A DNA stretch of 64,000 nt, taken from assembly GCF_014982975.1 (NCBI RefSeq), contig NZ_JADCKL010000013.1, positions 1-64,000 on the forward strand, written 5' to 3'. The DNA comes from Claveliimonas monacensis (lineage in GTDB: Bacteria; Bacillota; Clostridia; Lachnospirales; Lachnospiraceae). Below, one piece after another: positions 7,708 to 16,633 of this stretch. The position numbers were made by a program, and so were the translations under genes. Position 1 is the first letter of the stretch. Each line of letters opens with the position of its first letter. The notes under the pieces are model-generated. The model was not told where the DNA came from. It was given only the letters and a program-made list of their open reading frames with translations, and made no database searches.

Positions 7708-7757
7708 TACATTTTTCCCCTTAACCGTATACTTAATATATACATAAGAAACGAAAA

Positions 7758-7798
7758 AAAGAACAGGATCATCACCTGATTGTGATTTCCTGTTCTTT
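7758..7798 (-). terminator. terminator after dusB
   Basis: AAAGAACAGGA (7758-7768) and TCCTGTTCTTT (7788-7798) form a perfect 11-base stem extended by ATCA/TGAT pairs. On the minus strand a run of T's follows, ending the coaX-dusB transcript. Confidence 0.88.
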
Positions 7799-7824
7799 CC
7801 CCTTTTATGCCTGGAATTTTGTTC

Positions 7825-8823
7825 CTACATCAGTTTTTCCTGCAGCAGCTCCTCAAGCTCCTGGTATGTCTCCACCTTGTTGATCTCCTCCCGCAGCCGG
7901 GCCGATCCTCTCAGCCCTCTTGTATACCAGGACACATGCCCCCGCATCTCCCGGATACCGGAATATTCGCCCTTGTACTTTACCTGGAGACGGGCATGGC
8001 GCAGCATCATCTCCCGGATCTCCCCGATCTCAGGGCGGGGCGGGATCCGTCCTGTCTCGTCGTAGCATTTCAGCTCCCGGAAGATCCACGGATTGCCTCG
8101 GGCTCCCCGGCCGATCATAACGCCGTCGCAGCCGGTCTGCTCCATCATGTGCAGGGCGTCCTGCACGCAGGTGACGTCCCCGTTTCCGATGACCGGGATG
8201 CGCACCGCCTCTTTCACCTGCCGGATGATGTCCCAGTCCGCTTTTCCGGAATAGTACTGCTCTCTTGTCCGCCCGTGGACTGCCACTGCAGCGGCCCCCG
8301 CGTCCTCGATGATCCTGGCAATCTCCACCGCGTTGACGCAGGTGTCGTCAAATCCCTTCCGGATCTTGACGGTCACCGGTTTCCGGGTCGCTTTCACTGT
8401 CCGGGACACGATCTCGTGGACAAGCCGGGGCTGCTTCATCAGGGCGGAGCCCTCCCCGTTCTTCACCACCTTGGGCACCGGGCAGCCCATGTTGATGTCC
8501 AGGATCTGGAAGGGCAGCTCCTCTAAGGCTTTGGCCTGCTCGCTGATCACATCCGGTTCTGAACCGAAAAGCTGCAGGGACACCGGATACTCCTCCGGGT
8601 GGATGGAGAGCAGGGCTTTCGTATTTTTATTCTTGTACTGCAGGGCTTTGGCGCTGACCATCTCCATGCACAGAAGACCCGCCCCCTGCTCTTTGCACAA
8701 CAGACGAAATGGCAGGTCGGTCACGCCTGCCATCGGTGCCAGCACATAGGGGTGCCGGATCGTCAGATCTCCTATCTTCAGTTCTCTTCTGTCTCCCATT
8801 CTCCTATGCGTCCTTTCTCCCAT
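7825..8823 (-). CDS. dusB: tRNA-dihydrouridine synthase, DusB type
   Basis: An FMN- and NADPH-dependent enzyme that reduces uridines in the tRNA D-loop. The TIM-barrel start [20 protein letters not shown] is diagnostic. [19 protein letters not shown] holds the catalytic cysteine, and GNGDV and [13 protein letters not shown] are flavin phosphate-binding loops. The reading overlaps coaX by 20 bases. A second ATG eight codons in, just past the coaX stop, is an alternative start, since the first residues (MGERTHRR) are not family-conserved. It is the last gene of its unit, before the terminator at 7758-7798. Confidence 0.95.
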   Translation of the reverse strand: MGERTHRRMGDRRELKIGDLTIRHPYVLAPMAGVTDLPFRLLCKEQGAGLLCMEMVSAKALQYKNKNTKALLSIHPEEYPVSLQLFGSEPDVISEQAKALEELPFQILDINMGCPVPKVVKNGEGSALMKQPRLVHEIVSRTVKATRKPVTVKIRKGFDDTCVNAVEIARIIEDAGAAAVAVHGRTREQYYSGKADWDIIRQVKEAVRIPVIGNGDVTCVQDALHMMEQTGCDGVMIGRGARGNPWIFRELKCYDETGRIPPRPEIGEIREMMLRHARLQVKYKGEYSGIREMRGHVSWYTRGLRGSARLREEINKVETYQELEELLQEKLM

Positions 8824-9607
8824 CCGGCCTTCTGCTCCGGAAACGGTTTCTCTCGTAGATGAGCCGCAGTCCCTCCAGCGTCAGGATGGGATCGTAGATA
8901 TCGATGCTCTCCGTGGCGGCGGCAAGGATATTGCCCAGTCCGCCTGTGGCTACCACCTTCGCATCCGTGTAGCCGGACTCCTTTTTCATCTGGCTGATGA
9001 TATACTCTGTCTGGCCGATGTAACCGTAGACAAGGCCGGCCTGCATGCTGGACACAGTCTCCCTGGCCAGGATGGTCTCCGGCTTGCGGATCTCGATCTC
9101 CGGCAGCATGGCGGCATCTCCCCAGAGGGCCCTGGCGGATGTGCGGATACCGGGCGCTGTGACGCCCACGGCAAAAGTCCCGTCGGGCTCCACCAGATCG
9201 TAGGTGGTGGCTGTCCCGAAATCCACCACGATCACCGGTCCGCCGTAGAGATAGTAGGCAGCCACCGCGTCCACGATACGGTCCGCTCCGGTCTGCCTGG
9301 GATTTTCTGTGGCCACCCGGATGCCGGTCTTGATCCCCGCCGACACAATGATGGGTTTCCGGTCAAAATATTTGATGATGCAGCTCGTCAGGGAGTGCAT
9401 GATGTCCGGCACAACAGACGCGATGATAATATCGTCCACCTCAGCCGGATCTTCCCCCTGGTTGCGGATCAGTTCCCGGATGGCGATCCCGTACTCGTCA
9501 GATGTGCGAGGCAGTTTTGTCGTCATGCGGAATTTTGCCAGCAGCTCCTCCTCCCGGAAAAGTCCCATTGTAAAGTTTGTATTTCCCACATCGATTGCAA
9601 GAAGCAT
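8804..9607 (-). CDS. coaX: type III pantothenate kinase
   Basis: It catalyses the first step of coenzyme A synthesis, phosphorylating pantothenate with ATP. The protein has an ASKHA fold: [16 protein letters not shown] is the phosphate-1 loop, [16 protein letters not shown] supplies pantothenate-binding residues, and [13 protein letters not shown] is the second aspartate motif. At 267 residues it is normal length. The ribosome binding site GAGGAG precedes the ATG. It overlaps dusB and follows a small conserved gene and birA, so both biotin- and CoA-related functions are transcribed together. Confidence 0.95.
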   Translation of the reverse strand: MLLAIDVGNTNFTMGLFREEELLAKFRMTTKLPRTSDEYGIAIRELIRNQGEDPAEVDDIIIASVVPDIMHSLTSCIIKYFDRKPIIVSAGIKTGIRVATENPRQTGADRIVDAVAAYYLYGGPVIVVDFGTATTYDLVEPDGTFAVGVTAPGIRTSARALWGDAAMLPEIEIRKPETILARETVSSMQAGLVYGYIGQTEYIISQMKKESGYTDAKVVATGGLGNILAAATESIDIYDPILTLEGLRLIYERNRFRSRRPDGRKDA

Positions 9608-9657
9608 CTGTCTTATCTCCTCCTTACGCCCCTGATGGGGCTGCTCTTATTGCCTGC

Positions 9658-9999
9658 TTACAGGTCCAGGTCCTCTCCCATAAAGAACACCCGGTAATAC
9701 AGCTGCAGGGACCGGAGCAGTTCCTCCTTCTCCTGCTGGATCTGTTTGATCTTCAGCCTGCTGCCGATCTCGTCGAACATGGCATCTCCCTCGGCGGAGG
9801 TCACCTCAAAGCACAGTTCCCCATCCTCCTCGTACACGAGAGTCAGAATGCCTCCCACGTCATGCACGTAGAGGACGCACATGATCTTCAGCTCGTCCTT
9901 CACGTGATCCGGCAGCTGCTCAAAGTCAGGGTTCAGATAATATTTTTCTTCATATGAATTGGCTCCGCAGAGCACGACCTTTCCATTATACATATCCAT
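9658..9999 (-). CDS. conserved small protein, DUF6145-like
   Basis: A 113-residue protein without signal peptide or membrane segment. It starts with KVVLCGANSYEEKYYLNPDF, has a central VGGILTLVYEEDGELCFEV strand-rich part, and ends in a helical IKQIQQEKEELLRSLQLYY segment. From memory this matches the Lachnospiraceae family DUF6145; no function is known. It overlaps the birA stop by 14 bases and lies 50 bases before coaX, so it is probably translated as part of the birA-coaX-dusB unit. Confidence 0.8.
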   Translation of the reverse strand: MDMYNGKVVLCGANSYEEKYYLNPDFEQLPDHVKDELKIMCVLYVHDVGGILTLVYEEDGELCFEVTSAEGDAMFDEIGSRLKIKQIQQEKEELLRSLQLYYRVFFMGEDLDL

Positions 10000-10969
10000 A
10001 AATTCCTCTCACAGAGACTTCCCCGGCAAAGACAGCCTCCGTGGTGCCGTCCTCCTTCTGTACGAGAAGCTCTCCTTTTTTATTGATGCCCGAAGAGAGG
10101 GCGCTGTACTCATGTCCCGGCTCCAGGACCCGCACCTTCTCCCCCACATTCACCAGCAGATCATTGTAGGCAGCCTGGATCCCGGACAGATCCCGCGTTC
10201 CCAGGAAGAGGCTGCAGTTCTCCTCAAACCGCTCCATCACCGCGGCTATGAGAGGCGCCCGCAGAAAGGTTCGGCCCGCCTCCAGCATAAGGGAGGTGGC
10301 CCGGTCTGCGATCTCCTCCGGGAAGGAGGGCTGGTTCACATTGATCCCAACGCCGATGACCACGTAGTTGATGTAGTCTATCTCCGCGCTCATCTCCGTC
10401 AGGATGCCGCAGAGCTTTTTCCCTCCGGCCACAATATCGTTGGGCCACTTGATGCGGGCGTCGATACCTGTCTGCTCCCGCAGTGCCTCCGCCACGCTCT
10501 GGGCCATGACCAGCGTCAGCATGGGCGCGTCGGAGGGCCGGATATCCGGCCGCAGCAGAAGGGACATGTATATGTCCCTCCCCGGGGGCGACTCCCAGCT
10601 TCGTCCCCGGCGCCCTTTCCCGGCGTTCTGCCTGTCCGCCACTGCCAGGGTCCCGGCGGGGGCACCCTCCTCCCCCAGCTTCTTGGCCTGGGTGTTGGTG
10701 GAGTCCGTCTCGTGAAAATAAGAGACATTCCGCCCTGCCCACTCTGTGGAGATCCTGCTTGCGATCTCCGCCTGTGACAGTATATCCGGGCTCTCGCTCA
10801 ACCGATAACCCCTGTTGCGGACTGCCTCTATCTGATAGCCTTCTTCCTTCAGCTGTTCTATTACTTTCCAGACAGCAGTTCTGGAAACATGGAATTTCTC
10901 ACAGATCTGCTGTCCGGACACATATCCGTCACTCTCCCGGAGCATGGATAAAATCTCAGTCTTCATCAT
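9986..10969 (-). CDS. birA: bifunctional biotin ligase and biotin repressor
   Basis: It attaches biotin to carboxylase carrier proteins and, in this two-domain form, binds DNA as a biotin-responsive repressor. Residues about 1-60 form a winged helix-turn-helix (VSGQQICEKFHVSRTAVWKVI). The ligase domain shows the biotinyl-adenylate loop GKGRRGRSW (117-125) and KWPNDI followed by GKKLCGILTEM. The C-terminal SH3-like domain ends at GIYGYV. At 327 residues it is full length. It begins seven bases after argF; the initiating ATG has a weak ribosome binding site, so it may depend on readthrough from argF. Confidence 0.95.
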   Translation of the reverse strand: MMKTEILSMLRESDGYVSGQQICEKFHVSRTAVWKVIEQLKEEGYQIEAVRNRGYRLSESPDILSQAEIASRISTEWAGRNVSYFHETDSTNTQAKKLGEEGAPAGTLAVADRQNAGKGRRGRSWESPPGRDIYMSLLLRPDIRPSDAPMLTLVMAQSVAEALREQTGIDARIKWPNDIVAGGKKLCGILTEMSAEIDYINYVVIGVGINVNQPSFPEEIADRATSLMLEAGRTFLRAPLIAAVMERFEENCSLFLGTRDLSGIQAAYNDLLVNVGEKVRVLEPGHEYSALSSGINKKGELLVQKEDGTTEAVFAGEVSVRGIYGYV

Positions 10970-10976
10970 ATCTCAG

Positions 10977-11912
10977 TTATTCACCGAGGGTTGCCACCAT
11001 GATGGCCTTGATGGTGTGGAGACGGTTCTCCGCCTCGTCAAACACAACGGAGGCCTCACTTTCAAATACGTCCTCGGTTACCTCTTTCCCTTTATTTGCC
11101 GGCAGGCAGTGGGAGAACAGTGTCGTGGACTTGCCTGTCTTCTTCATCAGCTCCGCATTGACCTGATAGGGCAGCGCCAGCCTGGTGCGCTCCTGCTCCT
11201 TCTTCTCCTCTCCCATGGAGAACCATACGTCTGTGTAGAGCATATCTGCACCCTCTACAACATCCAGCTTATCGGAGACTTCCACTGTGGAGCCGGCCGC
11301 CTCAGCAAAGGCTTTGCATGTCTCGATCAGCTTCTCATCCGGCCAGAGACTCTTAGGCGCGGCCACAGCCACATTGACGCCCACTTTGCTGCATCCTACC
11401 AGAAGGCTGTTTGCCACGTTGTTGCGCCCATCTCCCAGATAGACCACCTTCAGCCCTTTCACATAGCCAAACTTTTCTTTCAGTGTCAGCAAGGTAGCCA
11501 GGCACTGGGTGGGATGCCACTGGTCTGTCAGGCCGTTCCAGACCGGGACGCCGCTGTACTGGGCCAGGGCCTCCACAAATGACTGCTCAAACCCGCGGTA
11601 CTCGATGCCGTCGAACATGCGTCCCAGCACCCGGGCCGTGTCCTCGATGCTCTCCTTCTCGCCCAGCTGGAGCTCACTTCCTGCCAGGTAAGTGGCTGTA
11701 GCTCCCTCATCCTGAGCGCCGATGGTGAAGGCACACCGGGTCCTGGTGGAGGGTTTCTCAAAGATCAGGGCAATATTTTTCCCCTTCAGGCTGTCGCCCT
11801 TGATCCCCTGTTTCCTCTTTGCTTTCAGTTCCTCTGCCAGATCCACAAGATACAGGATCTCCTCCGGTGTAAAGTCAAGTAATTTTAAAAAGCTGCGTCC
11901 TTTTAAATTCAT
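10977..11912 (-). CDS. argF: ornithine carbamoyltransferase
   Basis: It makes citrulline from ornithine and carbamoyl phosphate in arginine biosynthesis, or runs in reverse in the deiminase pathway. The carbamoyl-phosphate motif STRTR lies at residues 55-59; further motifs are HPTQCLATLLT and SHCLPANKGKEV (the HCLP motif). The start at MNLKGRSF is chosen because AGGAAGGA lies ten bases before it; a longer frame begins 51 bases upstream without support. No other arg genes lie nearby. A promoter and a palindrome that may bind ArgR precede it. Confidence 0.96.
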   Translation of the reverse strand: MNLKGRSFLKLLDFTPEEILYLVDLAEELKAKRKQGIKGDSLKGKNIALIFEKPSTRTRCAFTIGAQDEGATATYLAGSELQLGEKESIEDTARVLGRMFDGIEYRGFEQSFVEALAQYSGVPVWNGLTDQWHPTQCLATLLTLKEKFGYVKGLKVVYLGDGRNNVANSLLVGCSKVGVNVAVAAPKSLWPDEKLIETCKAFAEAAGSTVEVSDKLDVVEGADMLYTDVWFSMGEEKKEQERTRLALPYQVNAELMKKTGKSTTLFSHCLPANKGKEVTEDVFESEASVVFDEAENRLHTIKAIMVATLGE

Positions 11913-11948
11913 TTTATATACATCCTTCCTTGAAATCAATGTATACAT

Positions 11949-11982
11949 CTTATATAAATGCATATAGATGCATAAAAATAAG
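11949..11982. promoter_or_regulatory. possible ArgR/AhrC operator upstream of argF
   Basis: A 34-base imperfect palindrome (12 of 15 positions match between arms) built of ATGCAT and CTTAT blocks lies just downstream of the argF promoter. AT-rich TNNATNNNNAT-like dyads of this kind are typical arginine repressor targets, but the match to a consensus was judged by eye. Confidence 0.4.
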
Positions 11983-11995
11983 TTGTACCGCTTTT

Positions 11996-12024
11996 ATGAT
12001 AGCACTTTTGTATACTTTATTCAA
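11996..12024 (-). promoter_or_regulatory. argF promoter
   Basis: On the minus strand TTGAAT (12024-12019) and TATCAT (12001-11996) are 17 bases apart. Initiation would place the palindrome at 11949-11982 in the early transcribed region, where a bound repressor would block elongation or initiation. Confidence 0.7.
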
Positions 12025-12045
12025 GTTTTTTGTATATTTATGCCT

Positions 12046-12984
12046 TTATTTCTGTTCCTCGTCCGCAGCGGCCACCTCGGTCAGGGATTTCACCAGACCG
12101 GCAATGCCCTGGATCTCGGAAGGAATGATGATCTTGGTGGCTTTTCCGTCAGCCGCCTTCTCAAAGGCCTCCAGGCTCTTGATGGTGAGAACAGACTGGT
12201 CTGCCCCCGCCTCTTTCAGGAAACGGATACCGTCTGCATTGGCCTGCTGGACTTTGAGGATGGCCTCCGCCTGTCCTTCTGCCTCCCTGATCGTGGCCTC
12301 CTTCTCAGCCTCAGCACGGAGGATAGCTGCCTGCTTCGCAGCCTCAGCATCCAGAATGACAGACTCTTTCTTACCTTCTGCCACAAGGATGGAGGATTTC
12401 TTCTCTCCTTCCGCCCTCAGGATGGCCTCACGGCGCTCACGCTCTGCCTTCATCTGTTTCTCCATGGCATCCTGGATGGCTGCCGGCGGAATGATGTTCT
12501 TCAGCTCCACCCGCTTTACCTTGATGCCCCAGGGATCTGTGGCCACATCCAGTGTAGCCCGCATCTTTGTGTTGATGGTCTCCCTTGATGTCAGCGTCTG
12601 ATCCAGCTCCAGATCGCCGATGATATTTCGCAGCGTGGTGGCCGTCAGATTCTCAATGGCCATGATCGGGTTTGCCACGCCGTAACAGAACAACTTCGGG
12701 TCCGTGATCTGGTAGAACACAACTGTGTCGATCCGCATGGTGACGTTATCCTTGGTGATCACAGGCTGGGGCGCAAAGTCCACCACCTGCTCCTTTAAGT
12801 CCACACGTCTTGCCACCCGCTCGATGAACGGGATCTTAAAGTGGAGTCCCACGCCCCATGTGGCCTGGTACGCGCCAAGTCTCTCGACTACCAGCGCCTT
12901 TGACTGCGGCACCACCTTCACACAGGAAATAAGGATCAACACAACAAAAATTAAAAGTATGATTCCAACAATTGCCCCCAGCAT
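12046..12984 (-). CDS. SPFH/Band 7 membrane scaffold protein (QmcA/stomatin-like)
   Basis: A 312-residue membrane-anchored prohibitin-domain protein. Residues 1-25 form one transmembrane helix, followed by the SPFH domain (VPQSKALVVERLG through the RETINTKMRATLD region). A long Ala/Glu-rich helix, roughly residues 175-260, is the oligomerisation coiled coil. Such proteins form ring assemblies linked to membrane microdomains and proteolysis. It follows nfeD by two bases; SPFH-NfeD pairs are a recurrent genomic association in which NfeD is thought to anchor or regulate the SPFH ring. Confidence 0.93.
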   Translation of the reverse strand: MLGAIVGIILLIFVVLILISCVKVVPQSKALVVERLGAYQATWGVGLHFKIPFIERVARRVDLKEQVVDFAPQPVITKDNVTMRIDTVVFYQITDPKLFCYGVANPIMAIENLTATTLRNIIGDLELDQTLTSRETINTKMRATLDVATDPWGIKVKRVELKNIIPPAAIQDAMEKQMKAERERREAILRAEGEKKSSILVAEGKKESVILDAEAAKQAAILRAEAEKEATIREAEGQAEAILKVQQANADGIRFLKEAGADQSVLTIKSLEAFEKAADGKATKIIIPSEIQGIAGLVKSLTEVAAADEEQK

Positions 12985-12985
12985 A

Positions 12986-13423
12986 TTAAAGTTCCTCCTT
13001 TTTCTTTACGATCAGTTTCACTCCCTGCACACCTTCCACAGAGACTACCGTGTCCTTGGGGATCACTCCTTCAGGCTCATCTGTCCTGGCGGACCAGGTC
13101 TCCCCGTCCACCTCCACCAGTCCCTGGCTCTTTATTGTGTCGATGGTCTCCAGGACCACGCCCTGGCGGCCGATCATGCTCTCTACATTGGTGCTCTGCC
13201 TCTTGTTGTTGAAATACTTCAGCGCTACAGGGCGCGTCAGCACAAGAAGCACAATGGACACCACCAGGAACAGCACGATCTGGACAGCCAGCCCGGCTCC
13301 CAGGATGCCGGCCAGAAAAGCGGCCAGCGCACCTGCCGCGAACCAGACCGTGGTCAGACCCAGCGTGGCGATCTCAATGATCAGAAGCACAATAAAGATG
13401 ATGATCCAGTAAATCGGTGACAT
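12986..13423 (-). CDS. NfeD-family membrane protein
   Basis: A 145-residue short-form NfeD. Hydrophobic segments cover about residues 4-70 (IIIFIVLLIIEIATLGL and VQIVLFLVVSIVLLVL). A soluble C-terminal OB-fold follows (MIGRQGVVLETID through VVSVEGVQGVKLIV). It lacks the serine protease domain of long NfeD proteins. A strong GAAGGAGGG site precedes the ATG. It sits immediately upstream of the SPFH gene as expected for this partnership. Confidence 0.92.
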   Translation of the reverse strand: MSPIYWIIIFIVLLIIEIATLGLTTVWFAAGALAAFLAGILGAGLAVQIVLFLVVSIVLLVLTRPVALKYFNNKRQSTNVESMIGRQGVVLETIDTIKSQGLVEVDGETWSARTDEPEGVIPKDTVVSVEGVQGVKLIVKKKEEL

Positions 13424-13461
13424 GCTTCTCCCTCCTTCTCTTCTATTCTGCTATACTGCTT

Positions 13462-14268
13462 TTATTTTCTTCTCCTCTGCCTGCCCGCCTCGAACATGAG
13501 CACTGTGGCGGCTATGGCGGCGTTCAGAGATTCCACTTCTCCTTCCATGGGAATGCGGATGTAGGTATCCGCCAGCTCTGCCACCTCCCGGCGCAGGCCG
13601 TTTCCCTCGTTTCCGATCAGAAAGGCGCACCCTCCGGTATAGTCTTCCCTGTCATAGTCCGTCCTTCCCTCCAGGTGAGCGGCGTAGGTCTGTATCTTCT
13701 TTTTCTTCATCTCCCTCAGCAGTTCCGGGAGGTCATCCACATACAGGCATGGCATCCTGTAGATAGAGCCCATGGTGGAGCGGATCGTCTTCGGATTGTA
13801 CAGATCCACACAGTCCCGGCTCAGGAAGATCCCCGTGACGCCCGCTCCCTCTCCGGTGCGGACGATGGTACCAAGATTGCCCGGGTCCTGCAGATTGTCC
13901 AGGACCATGAGGAGCGGTTTCCGGCCCTCCTGATCCGGCCGCAGCAGCTCCTCACAGGACATCTCTTCTCTCCTTCGCACTACGCAGAGCACCCCCTGGG
14001 GCGTCCGGGTGTCAGACACATGGGAGAAGACCTGCTCTGAGAACACCTCCGGGAAAACGCCGGCCTCGCCGGCCTTTCTGTCCACCAGCTCCCGCTCTTT
14101 TTCGTAAAATGCCTCCGACACATAGAGCTCCCGCAGCATGTCTCCGGGAACCTCCCGGAACATGCGCAGTCCCTCCGCAAGGAAGATCTGCTCCTCGTCT
14201 CTGGCCTTTCTCTTCTTTTTCAGAGTGACCAGTCTCTTGACTTTTTGGTTTGCCGTGCTTGTGATCAT
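13462..14268 (-). CDS. TrmH/SpoU-family RNA 2'-O-methyltransferase
   Basis: A SAM-dependent SPOUT methylase acting on ribose 2'-OH in rRNA or tRNA. The N-terminal substrate-binding domain (NQKVKRLVTLKKKRKARDEE) precedes the knotted catalytic domain, with motif 1 in LDNLQDPGNLGTIVRTGEG, motif 2 in FLIGNEGNGLRREVAELAD and motif 3 in IPMEGEVESLNAAIAATVL. The start MITSTANQ is preferred, with AGAAGG just upstream. The exact target nucleotide cannot be told from sequence. It heads a probable methylase-nfeD-SPFH unit. Confidence 0.93.
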   Translation of the reverse strand: MITSTANQKVKRLVTLKKKRKARDEEQIFLAEGLRMFREVPGDMLRELYVSEAFYEKERELVDRKAGEAGVFPEVFSEQVFSHVSDTRTPQGVLCVVRRREEMSCEELLRPDQEGRKPLLMVLDNLQDPGNLGTIVRTGEGAGVTGIFLSRDCVDLYNPKTIRSTMGSIYRMPCLYVDDLPELLREMKKKKIQTYAAHLEGRTDYDREDYTGGCAFLIGNEGNGLRREVAELADTYIRIPMEGEVESLNAAIAATVLMFEAGRQRRRK

Positions 14269-14298
14269 GCCGCCTTCTCTCTCCTGTAAAAATAAAAC

Positions 14299-14334
14299 GG
14301 CTGTCCGCACAACTGTATCGCTGCGCAGACAGCC
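14299..14334 (-). terminator. terminator after the two-component operon
   Basis: GGCTGTC (14299-14305) and GACAGCC (14328-14334) pair, extended by GCG/CGC pairs. On the minus strand a TTTTATTTTTA run follows, 20 bases after the response regulator stop. Confidence 0.8.
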
Positions 14335-14354
14335 TGATAGATCAAATGAATCCC

Positions 14355-15044
14355 CTACATCTTGAACCGGTAGCCCACTCCCCAGATGGTCTCAATATAC
14401 TGTGGATTAGCTGTATCCATTTCTATCTTCTCACGGATCTTCTTGATATGCACCGTGACAGTGGCGATATCTCCGATAGACTCCATGTCCCAGATCTCGC
14501 TGAACAGTTCATCTTTAGTATACACATGATTGGGGTGACTTGCAAGAAAAGTCAGCAAATCGAACTCCTTTGTCGTAAAATTCTTTTCCTCCCCGTTGAC
14601 CCACACCCGGCGGGCTGTGGTGTCGATCTTAAGCCCGCGGATCTCAATGATCTTGTTGGCCTCCGCCGCGCTTCCCACAAGCCGCTCATAGCGGGCCAGG
14701 TGCGCCTTCACGCGGGCCACAAGCTCGCTGGGGCTGAAGGGCTTTGTCATATAGTCGTCCGCTCCCAGGCCCAGCCCGCGGATCTTGTCAATGTCGTCCT
14801 TCTTGGCTGACACCATGATAATGGGCGTATTTTTCTTGTCCCGCACCTGGCGGCAGATCTCAAAGCCATCCACCCCGGGCAGCATCAGATCCAGGATGAG
14901 AAGGTTGAAGTCTTCATTCAGGGCCTTCTCAAGCCCCGTCTCGCCGTCATTGGCCACTTCCACCTCAAATCCGCTCAGTTCCAGATAGTCTTTTTCCAGA
15001 TCCGCGATAGCTTCTTCGTCTTCTACGATCAGTATCTTATTCAT
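14355..15044 (-). CDS. OmpR/PhoB-family response regulator
   Basis: A 229-residue transcription factor with an N-terminal receiver domain and a C-terminal winged helix. The acidic pocket is EDEE near residue 8, the phosphoacceptor is Asp52 in LLILDLMLPGVDGF, and the conserved lysine is in MTKPFSPSELVARV. The DNA-binding domain shows KEFDLLTFLASHPNHVYTK and ends in the typical WGVGYRFK. It overlaps the kinase gene by eight bases, so the pair is co-translated. The signal and targets are unknown. Confidence 0.96.
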   Translation of the reverse strand: MNKILIVEDEEAIADLEKDYLELSGFEVEVANDGETGLEKALNEDFNLLILDLMLPGVDGFEICRQVRDKKNTPIIMVSAKKDDIDKIRGLGLGADDYMTKPFSPSELVARVKAHLARYERLVGSAAEANKIIEIRGLKIDTTARRVWVNGEEKNFTTKEFDLLTFLASHPNHVYTKDELFSEIWDMESIGDIATVTVHIKKIREKIEMDTANPQYIETIWGVGYRFKM

Positions 15045-16533
15045 TTACCGGCACCTCCTGATATTTCCTGAGGACAAAATACATGGTCGTTCCCGTGCCT
15101 TCCCGGCTGGTGGCCCATATTTTCCCCCCGTGGTCTTCTATGATCTTTTTCACAACGGAAAGCCCGATCCCGCTTCCCCCTTTTGAAGAGTTCCGGGATG
15201 CGTCCGTCCTGTAAAATCTCTCGAATATATTGGTCAGATCCTTGGCCGCAATGCCGCAGCCGTTGTCCTCCAGCTCCACCTGGACAAAGTCGCCCACGTC
15301 CTTGACCCGCAGGTTGATCTTTCCCTTTGGCTTATCTATATATTTCAGAGAGTTGTTGATGATATTATGGATGACTCTCTTGATCTGCTCCGCGTCCGCG
15401 ATGACCCGCACGTCCTCCTCCACATAGTTGAAGTAGCCAAACTCCACGCCCCTCTGCTCCAGCTCCAGAGCCAGATCCTCGGCGCAGTCATTAAAATAGT
15501 TGTTCACCGAGAGGGTGTCAAAATTGTAGGGTATGCGATTCGTGTCGATCTTGGAGTAGAAGGTCAGCTCATTGATGAGGGTGTCCATCTCTCCCGCCTT
15601 ATTGTAGATCGTGCGGATGTATTTCTCCAGCTTCTCCGGCGTGTCCGCCACGCCGTCCATAATGCCCTCTGCATAGCCCTTGATGGTAGTCACCGGCGTT
15701 TTCAGGTCATGGGAGATATTGCTGATGAGCTCCTTGTTCTCCTTGTCAAAAGCCAGCTTCTCCTCTGTGTTGGTCTTCAGCCTCCTGCGCATCTCCTCAA
15801 AGTCACGGCACAGCTGTCCCAGCTCATCGTCTGTCTCCCACTTCATCTCGAAGTCCAGATTGCCCTCCTTGATATACTGGGCGGCCTGCTGCATCCTCCC
15901 GAGAGGCTGCATGACTGCACGGTAGATCCAGAGCACCAACACTGCCGCCGTAAAGATCAGCACCAAGCCGATGACGATCAGCACATCCACAGCAAATTCC
16001 CGAATTTCAGGGATCATATCCCCCACATCTGTCACAATAAAGGCGCTGCCGTCGGCCCCGTCACTGTACTGGAAATCAATCTGCTTTACCAGGATCTGCA
16101 CATTCCCCCCAAAATACAGGCCCGCTTCAGAGGTGGTCTCTGTATTGCCGTAGGAAGGCAGCTTTTCCAGTACCTTTTCCATTCGATTTACTTTTCCGCC
16201 CATGTAGGTAATGGTGTCATCTTTGCGCACAATAAGGCAGGACTTCTTGTCTGCCAGCATCTCATTAAATTCATTCAGATAGGTGGCGTCCTCCAGCTTA
16301 TCCGGATTCGCCACAGCCTCCGCCCGCAGTTCGTGGCAGGGCTCCACGGTGAGCTGTCCCAGCACCTGTACCGGGTTGGTCAGCACTTCCACGGTGGTTC
16401 CCGTGAGGCCGTATGTCTTTTCAATGGAGCTGATCTGGTATCGTCCCAGCAAAAGGATGAACAGGGACGTCAGCACCACAGGCACCATGATAACTGTAAA
16501 AAATGCAATGATCAGTCGGGTTTTAAACTTCAT
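15037..16533 (-). CDS. membrane sensor histidine kinase
   Basis: A 498-residue HAMP-containing kinase. Two transmembrane helices (residues about 8-30 and 181-206) bracket an extracellular sensor domain of about 150 residues. After the HAMP linker the HisKA box ELISNISHDLKTPVTTI carries the phosphorylated His at about 275. The ATPase domain shows the N box NNSLKYI, G1 DNGCGI, an F box (IFERFYR) and GGSGIGLSVVKKI. The start MKFKTRL is chosen because CGGAGG lies eight bases upstream. It pairs with the response regulator just downstream. Confidence 0.95.
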   Translation of the reverse strand: MKFKTRLIIAFFTVIMVPVVLTSLFILLLGRYQISSIEKTYGLTGTTVEVLTNPVQVLGQLTVEPCHELRAEAVANPDKLEDATYLNEFNEMLADKKSCLIVRKDDTITYMGGKVNRMEKVLEKLPSYGNTETTSEAGLYFGGNVQILVKQIDFQYSDGADGSAFIVTDVGDMIPEIREFAVDVLIVIGLVLIFTAAVLVLWIYRAVMQPLGRMQQAAQYIKEGNLDFEMKWETDDELGQLCRDFEEMRRRLKTNTEEKLAFDKENKELISNISHDLKTPVTTIKGYAEGIMDGVADTPEKLEKYIRTIYNKAGEMDTLINELTFYSKIDTNRIPYNFDTLSVNNYFNDCAEDLALELEQRGVEFGYFNYVEEDVRVIADAEQIKRVIHNIINNSLKYIDKPKGKINLRVKDVGDFVQVELEDNGCGIAAKDLTNIFERFYRTDASRNSSKGGSGIGLSVVKKIIEDHGGKIWATSREGTGTTMYFVLRKYQEVPVNE

Positions 16534-16567
16534 AGCATAAACCTCCGATGTCATTTTAACATAAAAA

Positions 16568-16591
16568 GAGCGCTTTCCCAAAAAAGCGCTC
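16568..16591 (-). terminator. metK terminator
   Basis: GAGCGCTTT (16568-16576) and AAAGCGCTC (16583-16591) form a perfect nine-base stem followed by T's on the minus strand, about 45 bases after the metK stop. Confidence 0.85.
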
Positions 16592-16633
16592 ATAAAATTT
16601 TATAAACTTTTTATAAATATATTCCGAAAAGCC

